DNA of 64,000 bases from positions 15,293,403 to 15,357,402 of the forward strand of contig NC_040022.1 of the NCBI RefSeq assembly GCF_000972845.2, given 5' to 3'. This DNA is from Larimichthys crocea (taxonomy: Eukaryota > Chordata > Actinopteri > Sciaenidae). A program made the position numbers and the translations under genes. Every line of letters begins with the position of its first letter. Position 1 is the first letter of the stretch. Below are positions 58,928-64,000 of this stretch, piece by piece. Under the pieces are notes generated by a model, which made no database searches, had not been told where the DNA came from, and worked only from the letters and a program-made list of their open reading frames with translations.

Positions 58928-59383
58928 TTACTCTGGTACAGACTGCATGGCCCTTTGCACCCACTTTGCATCAGGATTGGCGCAGACAAGTCTGTTGTTC
59001 ATTAACTTGAAACTGTATTAAGACAAGGGAAGATGTTAAATCATTAGAACAATAACAGAGCTAACATTTCTGATGTTTGTAGGTGCATTAATTTAATTTT
59101 CTTACATCACTGCCCTGATGTTGCAATAACCTGTGTCATCCTGGACACTGTAGGATTTTATCACTTTCAGTGGGATTCGTCCGTCATAGTACTCTGTGCA
59201 GCAAGGCATCGGGGGACCTTTAAAGAAAAGACATTATGAACATGTCAGCATAAGGAGAGGCCAAATATCATATTTAAGTAGTCACTTTAATCTGAAAACA
59301 TTGTAAAAGTCATACTTACTGCTTTCACACAGCGCCACCAGCAGCACTAGTGTTATGGAGACACACACAATAAGCTTTGCCAT
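58928..59383 (-). CDS. CC chemokine, CCL20-like
   Basis: A small secreted chemoattractant acting through G-protein-coupled receptors on leukocytes. Exons (transcript order): 59320-59383, 59106-59217, 58928-59012; phases 1 and 2 match the standard chemokine gene plan; 86 aa. Signal peptide MAKLIVCVSITLVLLVALCE. The mature part has the adjacent-Cys motif PMPCCTEYYDGRIP, third Cys in DDTGYCNIRAVIF and fourth in RLVCANPDAKWVQRAM. The spacing C-C..C..C and the CANP..WV block resemble CCL20, but fish CC chemokines have diverged and orthology is not proven. After CCAGA there is a strong donor GTAAGTT overlapping the stop; splicing to a 58.8-kb exon would add only one residue (EI-stop). CTTAAATA (59471-59478) and a kB palindrome lie just upstream. 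Confidence 0.92.
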
Positions 59384-59470
59384 CCTCACAGAGCTCCTCT
59401 TTAGCAGTGAATCAGGTGATCTTGATCCTTAAGAGGGATGAACTGATAAAGTTTGTCTCTGGCAGTGAAG

Positions 59471-59504
59471 CTTAAATACTCAACAAAACAGAAGGGAATG
59501 TCCC
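59471..59504 (-). promoter_or_regulatory. Chemokine core promoter with NF-kB palindrome
   Basis: Minus-strand TATTTAAG (plus 59471-59478) is a TATA-type element about 90 bases upstream of the ATG. GGGAATGTCCC at 59494-59504, read on the minus strand as GGGACATTCCC, fits the kB consensus GGGRNNYYCC and lies about 16 bases upstream of the TATA element. This fits inflammatory induction. Sites are read from sequence; use in vivo is inferred. Confidence 0.6.
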
Positions 59505-60230
59505 ACCACAGGCTAGAAACTTGCTGGAAATATCGGTGCTGTAATGTAATTGGGTCAAACGGGAAATCCGCATAGAGCGTACCCTTACCAACAACAGTGC
59601 TACAAAATCCCCTCTTCTATAGGTTGGTACACATATGCCCTACTTATCTATATAAAAAAAGATCCTCATGTTATGCTGACGATGAATTCTATGAGACACT
59701 ATTCCTTTATTCAATATAAACATAATTAGGCACAATTAATCAAGACCACCTAAACAAAGACCAGGTGATGACAAAGACTAAGACAGACTGAGAGACAGAC
59801 AGACACAAAATGTGGGACATGCAGACCGTAGGTACTCCGAAAATTGATCTGAAAGATCCATCAACAAGTCACTGCATAAAAAAACAAAATCTATGAAATC
59901 TATAAACCAGAAAGCAAATGAAGGGTCTCCTTTATTTACCACTTTTATTGCTGTATATGTGCAGATAAGTGTACCATGAGAAATGTCACAAGCAAAAATG
60001 TATCTAGGATCCCTCAGTATATGATCATTTAATCAGGCAGCTTGCACACATAGCTAGGTGGCAAATAGCAGGCAAACAATTGAAACTGGCACCTTGAAAC
60101 ATGTAGCGTAGAAATATAGTTAACTAAACATATAACATTTGCTAAAACTGTTTAGGTGGGAGGTGATCATAGGTTTATGAAGAGTTCTGGTACAGAGGCA
60201 GACTGCTCACAATAGCATTGCTAGCATCAT
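59505..60230. other. Intergenic AT-rich region upstream of the chemokine gene
   Basis: Apart from a partial kB-like GGGAAATCC (about 59560-59568), nothing recognisable. Confidence 0.5.
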
Positions 60231-60376
60231 TTACACTTGCCACTTAGGTAGCCAGATTATTTTATCAAAGAAGATGTCTGACATCTCCTCATTGACAGGC
60301 ACAGTTTCTTCTTGGCCTCCCACATTTGCTTCCTTAGGGAGTGCGTGTGAAGGCAGGCGTGAAGAGGTAACAGCCT
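60231..60376 (-). CDS. Possible 3'-terminal coding exon of an unidentified gene
   Basis: On the minus strand a good acceptor (TTTTCTTGTCGTTAG) is followed at 60376 by an open frame of 48 codons ending in TAA (60233-60231). It includes LPSHALPKEANVGGQEET, then an acidic part and DKIIWLPKWQV at the end. I do not recognise the family. It could be the last exon of a gene whose earlier exons were disrupted, or lie between here and 63.7 kb where repeats now dominate; it could also be chance. Its amino-acid mix is more protein-like than neighbouring frames. Confidence 0.25.
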
Positions 60377-61794
60377 CTAACGACAAGAAAATTTAATTGG
60401 AAGTGAGTCAAGATGTATTTCCAGCAATTACAGTAATAATGTTAACAAATGAACCAGACAATGCATAGGCGGATAACCCTGCATACTGATAGCCCTGCAG
60501 TCTCAGAGTCCGAGACAAGACTGAGTAAAAATGCAGCCAATACTGAGAAAGACCGAAACCTTCAACACAGCTATTAGTTACTTCAGTTACTTCAGTTTTA
60601 TGTGTTTGCATCGACTCTATTGCATGTCAGAATTAAATATACTTTTGTACAATACATTTATTTAAAGGTAGGCAGCTAGTTACTTTGCCGATTTGAATTT
60701 CACACACGAAATGTGATTAGTTTATAAAATAGACGCATTTCTTTAAATTAAACTCCATCCAACTGTGTATAAAGTGGTTACAATTTCCTCCACCTCCACC
60801 AACTTTTACATTAAAATACTGACTTCACATTTAATTTTCATTAATAATTATAATAATACAATAATATAAAATATAATTAAATAACACTGATTATTTTGCA
60901 GCATAATGAGTACTTTATGAGATCGGTATCTATTTTTCAAGAGAGACCTGAGAATTAAAATTATGTAACATGGCATTAACCCCAAAAACCACACCGTGTC
61001 TCATGACTCAACATCCTGCTGATATTTTCACTGCCGGTGCAGGAAAGGCATTTTCTTCTGTACTTATTGACCGCAACCAGCTTTCTTTGAACTACACACG
61101 AAATTCTTCATTATGCCACCCACTTTCTTTTGTCACAAATTTAACTCAATTACAACTACATCATTCATTCAGATTTTGGATAACTTTTATAATAATGTTC
61201 CACATCTTTAGTACATTATGAGTTTTATTTATTTCTTTTTATTTTATGCTTTATTAGTTTTTGCATCTCTCACCTCCTCCCACACTCCTTTCTACATTTT
61301 TAACTCATATCTAGTACTATATCTACTCATTCATACTTTCATTTGCCCATTCGAGCCTTAAAATGTTCCACATCTTTTATACATTGAGTTTGTTCTTTAT
61401 ATTCTTCATATAAATCCCACTCATACAATTAGACCCACTTTTCCAACTCACCATACTATTCCTGAACTAAAAAAAACTAAAGATAAGATAAGATAAGATA
61501 AGATAAGATAAGATAAGATAAGCTAAGATAAGATAAGATAAGATAAGATAAGATAAGATAAGATAAGATAAGATAAGATAAGATAAGATATCTTCTATAG
61601 TAATCAACCAAATTTCTGGTCATATTAACCCATCAACTTAAAATTTACTATGAATTACTTCCTGTCTGTGAGTAGGTGTCACTTGATGTCTTGTCTTTCA
61701 AGAAATATGCTTTCCTAAAATATTCCATTAATTAACGGACAACTTCACATTTTTAAAAGTCTGTTTTTAACCAATACTCCCATGCCTATACATA
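60377..61794. other. AT-rich intergenic sequence
   Basis: No gene recognised on either strand. The only structured feature is the (GATAA)n array at 61482-61588, listed separately. Confidence 0.5.
61482..61588. repeat. (GATAA)n pentanucleotide array
   Basis: About 21 copies of AGATA/GATAA with a single GCTAA variant. It is the reverse complement of the (TTATC)n array at 57553-57640. Confidence 0.97.
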
Positions 61795-62270
61795 CAGTGC
61801 TTAACAAATGTATTAAAGTTTATGCCACACCTGCCCTAAATTAACAGCATTGGTAATTACCAAAATCATTTTTTATGTTTCTGTAATGGTTAATACACCA
61901 GTACGTAGAAGCTCTTTAAACAAAATGATGTTTTTAATGCTAAAATATAATTATTATTATCTACGAATTTTCAAATTTACTGTTTTACAAAAAAAACCCT
62001 GAAAAAATAGTAAAGCACATTATTTATTTCTTGACTAAGATGTCAAATTAAATTATAGTTTTCTTGCATTCCTGAACAAAAAGTGGTTTTAGTGGTTTTA
62101 TGTTATGCTATGCTATGATTAATTTCTGTGAATTCAGTTTGAAAGTCCTCATTCCTGTTCAGCATGGTAAAACGTCAAGAGCTCACTGAAAACAAAAGAG
62201 TCCGCATAAAAGCACTTGATGATGCTGGATGGTCTCTGACAGGTGGTCTAATAAAATGTTAAGGGCTGTA
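61793..62270 (+). mobile_element. Internally deleted Tc1-like transposon
   Basis: The element spans 61795-62268 between TA dinucleotides (61793-61794, 62269-62270), the Tc1/mariner target duplication. The left end CAGTGCTTAACAAATGTATT and the right end (minus strand CAGCCCTTAACATTTTATTA) are imperfect inverted repeats. An ATG at 62164 opens a frame starting MVKRQELTENKRVRIKALDD and then AGWSLTG, the start of the helix-turn-helix part of a Tc1 transposase. It runs into the right terminal repeat and stops at 62260-62262. The catalytic DDE region is deleted, so it is non-autonomous and dead as a coding unit. Confidence 0.85.
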
Positions 62271-62298
62271 CATTGAAAGACACCAACTTAATTTGACT

Positions 62299-62777
62299 GA
62301 ACCTGTTATGAGAATTTTTAAAGAAGAACCCTTGAATAAGGAGGACTGGATTCAAAGTATCAAAGTTTAAGTTGAATTTATTATTCTTGTACAAAAAGGA
62401 GCCTTCAACAGTGCAACACACAGAAGGGTTACAGAGAAAAGTCTCCCTGAGGAGCACCATCAAAAGGTTCTTATACATTGTTCAAAAATGGGCTGTCTCG
62501 GACACCTTCCCACTGATACAGATAACATCATAACATTCCTTTAATTGGTTTACTGTTCGAAAATGAGGACTATATTTTATATCCACATGGTACTCCCCTA
62601 GCCTGTCTCTCCTGTCCTTGTACAACTAATTTATAATTATCTCTCCCTGCCAGCCTCAGTAAATCAGAGGCCAACTAAGGGAGGTATGCGAGACATGGTA
62701 AAGACAGGACACACACACTATCTATATGAGTTAAAACGTCTGCACCCCAGTATAATCCTAATTTTTACAACAGAACC
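62299..62777 (-). mobile_element. Solo LTR of a retroelement with 5-bp target-site duplication
   Basis: A 469-bp unit at 62304-62772, read on the minus strand, starts TGTTGTAAAAATTAGG and ends TTCTCATAACA, giving the TGTT..AACA ends of an LTR. It is flanked by a perfect GAACC duplication (62299-62303 and 62773-62777). On the minus strand it contains GTATAAGAACC (TATA-like) and AATAATAAATTC (poly(A) signal) in the right order for a U3-R layout. No internal gag/pol sequence or second LTR is present, so this is a solo LTR left by recombination. Gypsy-type or endogenous-retrovirus origin cannot be told apart here. Confidence 0.85.
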
Positions 62778-63660
62778 GAAGCCTCGCATTAACTTAAAGT
62801 GAAAGACATTTTGTCCTGCATCGCTTACATTTGAGTGACACTGGAAAGAGATCACTCAATGTCTGGTCTGAACAGGAATGGAGGATTACAGTGACAAATA
62901 ACTATATTATGTAGAGTGACAAAAGTATCAAAAATTAAGTCATAAAGAGATTTAATATGAAGGGTGTATGTTCAGTGAAGAGTTATGCACTTCAAACATG
63001 CAGTGGCTTTTCACGGAAAGTTCATGACGCGCAATTTGAGAGACATGTTCTGTATCGTGACCTATTTCAGTCCTCCCCGTTTATCCGTTTCCTTTGATAC
63101 AAGGGTCTTGAGTGTCGTATATGTTCCTTTGACCTAAAAAGAACCTTTGAATAACCTCAAAGCAACCTACTTGTTGCAGCCCACAACAAGTCGCTGCACG
63201 AGAGCTTCAGTGAAACTTCATCCTCTCTAAGTTGTTGCTCTCCCATTTGATTTTGAATGGTTAGTTTTGGTTAAATATTTAATAGCAGTATCATAGTAAC
63301 AACCACACCTTTGGAACTTCCAGTGTTGCACTGGATTTTCAGGACTCTTTGTTACATCAACGTATGGTGATCTGAAGATTTGACAAGTGACACCCATAAA
63401 ATTTGTTCCAATAATATTGTTCAACTTTTCTATTTAATATCTTCTATTTATACCAAGTGATACACTGAGTTCTTCTATTCTAATGATATTTTGTTCAATT
63501 TTTATGAATGTGGTTTTTATTTCTTACTCTGTAACTTCATCTTTAAACACATTTTCACATACTCAGAGTTTTACAGACTGATATAATCTGTTTAATAATA
63601 AACACATACTGTACACACACACTTCATCTTATTTACATGTAAATGTCAACACACTTACTT
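62778..63660. other. Intergenic region right of the solo LTR
   Basis: No gene accepted. A minus-strand frame at 63227-63424 has a splice-like acceptor but no recognisable family. The sequence is AT-rich. Confidence 0.5.
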
Positions 63661-63699
63661 TTTATGTGATAAATCTTTTCATATCACTTCTCCTTTTTT

Positions 63700-63820
63700 C
63701 TTTCGCTGGGGAAAGTGAGGGGAGTTTCCTGTGCCGGTGTAATATTTGTTGTATGCGGAAGTTTCCTGTCTCTCTGAGGAATATAAAAGGCTGCCAGTAC
63801 AGCATTTCATCATAACCTCC
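63700..63820 (+). promoter_or_regulatory. Inducible-type promoter: kB site, ETS/IRF-like sites, TATA box
   Basis: In order: GGGGAAAGTGAGG (about 63708-63720, IRF/ETS-like), kB consensus GGGAGTTTCC (63720-63729), GCGGAAGTTTCCTG (about 63756-63769, ETS with a kB-like half), and TATAAAAG (63782-63789). Spacing is that of a compact cytokine or immune-receptor promoter, with transcription expected near 63812. Confidence 0.65.
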
Positions 63821-63920
63821 CTAACTCCACCTAAGAACAGGCGGCACGACAGCTCAGCTCAGAGACACTGCTGCCAACACAGAGAACACAGACAGGGTGT
63901 CAATCAAAGCTACAGTGATC

Positions 63921-64000
63921 ATGTTCTTCACCATCTATCTGCATCTGCAGGTCTGTACTGTACTGGGTTTCCTCTGTCTGCCTCCATCCCTGTCTAGCTC
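63921..64000 (+). CDS. Start of an unidentified secreted or membrane protein (partial, runs off the right edge)
   Basis: The first ATG downstream of the TATA box, after about 110 bases of leader, opens MFFTIYLHLQVCTVLGFLCL and then PPSLSS to the window end. The hydrophobic run followed by a small-residue stretch looks like a signal peptide. A GTCTGT after CTGCAG at 63951 could be a donor, but reading through gives the better signal peptide. The promoter suggests an immune gene. The family cannot be told from 26 residues. Confidence 0.55.
   Translation, partial: MFFTIYLHLQVCTVLGFLCLPPSLSS

Noticed and set aside
63227..63424. Minus-strand frame with Cys-Gly-Cys as a possible chemokine exon
   Set aside because: Cysteine spacing does not fit CC or CXC patterns and no adjoining exons were found.
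1..64000. CRISPR arrays, operons, tRNA or rRNA genes
   Set aside because: None seen; tandem repeats are microsatellites without spacers, and the gene structure is eukaryotic.

Overview
The window is nuclear DNA of a bony fish, probably a percomorph teleost. Compact intron-containing genes, teleost-type proteins, many microsatellites and fish-type transposon relics (hAT, Tc1, a solo LTR) all point that way. Nothing suggests a prokaryote, plasmid or virus. All gene models below were spliced by eye. Every multi-exon model keeps reading frame across all junctions.

Layout, left to right. (1) 1-563, minus: the first two coding exons of mul1, a mitochondrial E3 ligase, running off the left edge. 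(2) 1641-5553, plus: complete alg3 (dolichol-P-Man mannosyltransferase, 9 exons, 439 aa), head-to-head with mul1 across a short CpG-rich promoter; it carries one AT-AC (U12-type) and one GC-AG intron. (3) 6836-18254, minus: complete vwa5b2 (VIT + VWA protein, 21 coding exons, 1407 aa), tail-to-tail with alg3. (4) 18.3-27.9 kb: a gene-poor spacer with microsatellites and a fold-back element. (5) 27932-33890, plus: prss56 (secreted trypsin-like protease, 14 exons, 908 aa). (6) 35790-40626, plus: chrng (muscle acetylcholine receptor gamma subunit, 12 exons, 552 aa), with a broken copy of its own exon 7 in intron 1. (7) 42593-45813, plus: a phospholipid scramblase (7 coding exons, 304 aa). (8) 47225-50202, minus: eif4e2/4EHP (7 exons, 236 aa), tail-to-tail with the scramblase and carrying a hAT MITE in its last intron. 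(9) 51915-55837, minus: capn10 (11 coding exons, 708 aa) plus an upstream non-coding exon near 56.55 kb. (10) 57-64 kb: a repeat-rich end with a CC chemokine gene (58928-59383, minus), an orphan 3' exon (60231-60376, minus), a Tc1 deletion derivative, a solo LTR, and at the right edge the promoter and signal-peptide start of another, probably immune, gene.

The genes do not form one pathway. What links them is conserved linkage: alg3-vwa5b2 matches human 3q27, and prss56-chrng-eif4e2-capn10 matches human 2q37. Finding the two blocks fused fits an ancestral vertebrate linkage later split in mammals. I found no new multi-gene system. The most unusual items are the AT-AC intron of alg3, the exon-7 relic in chrng with flanking direct repeats, the cluster of dated mobile-element insertions with visible target-site duplications, and the NF-kB-rich promoters at the chemokine end.
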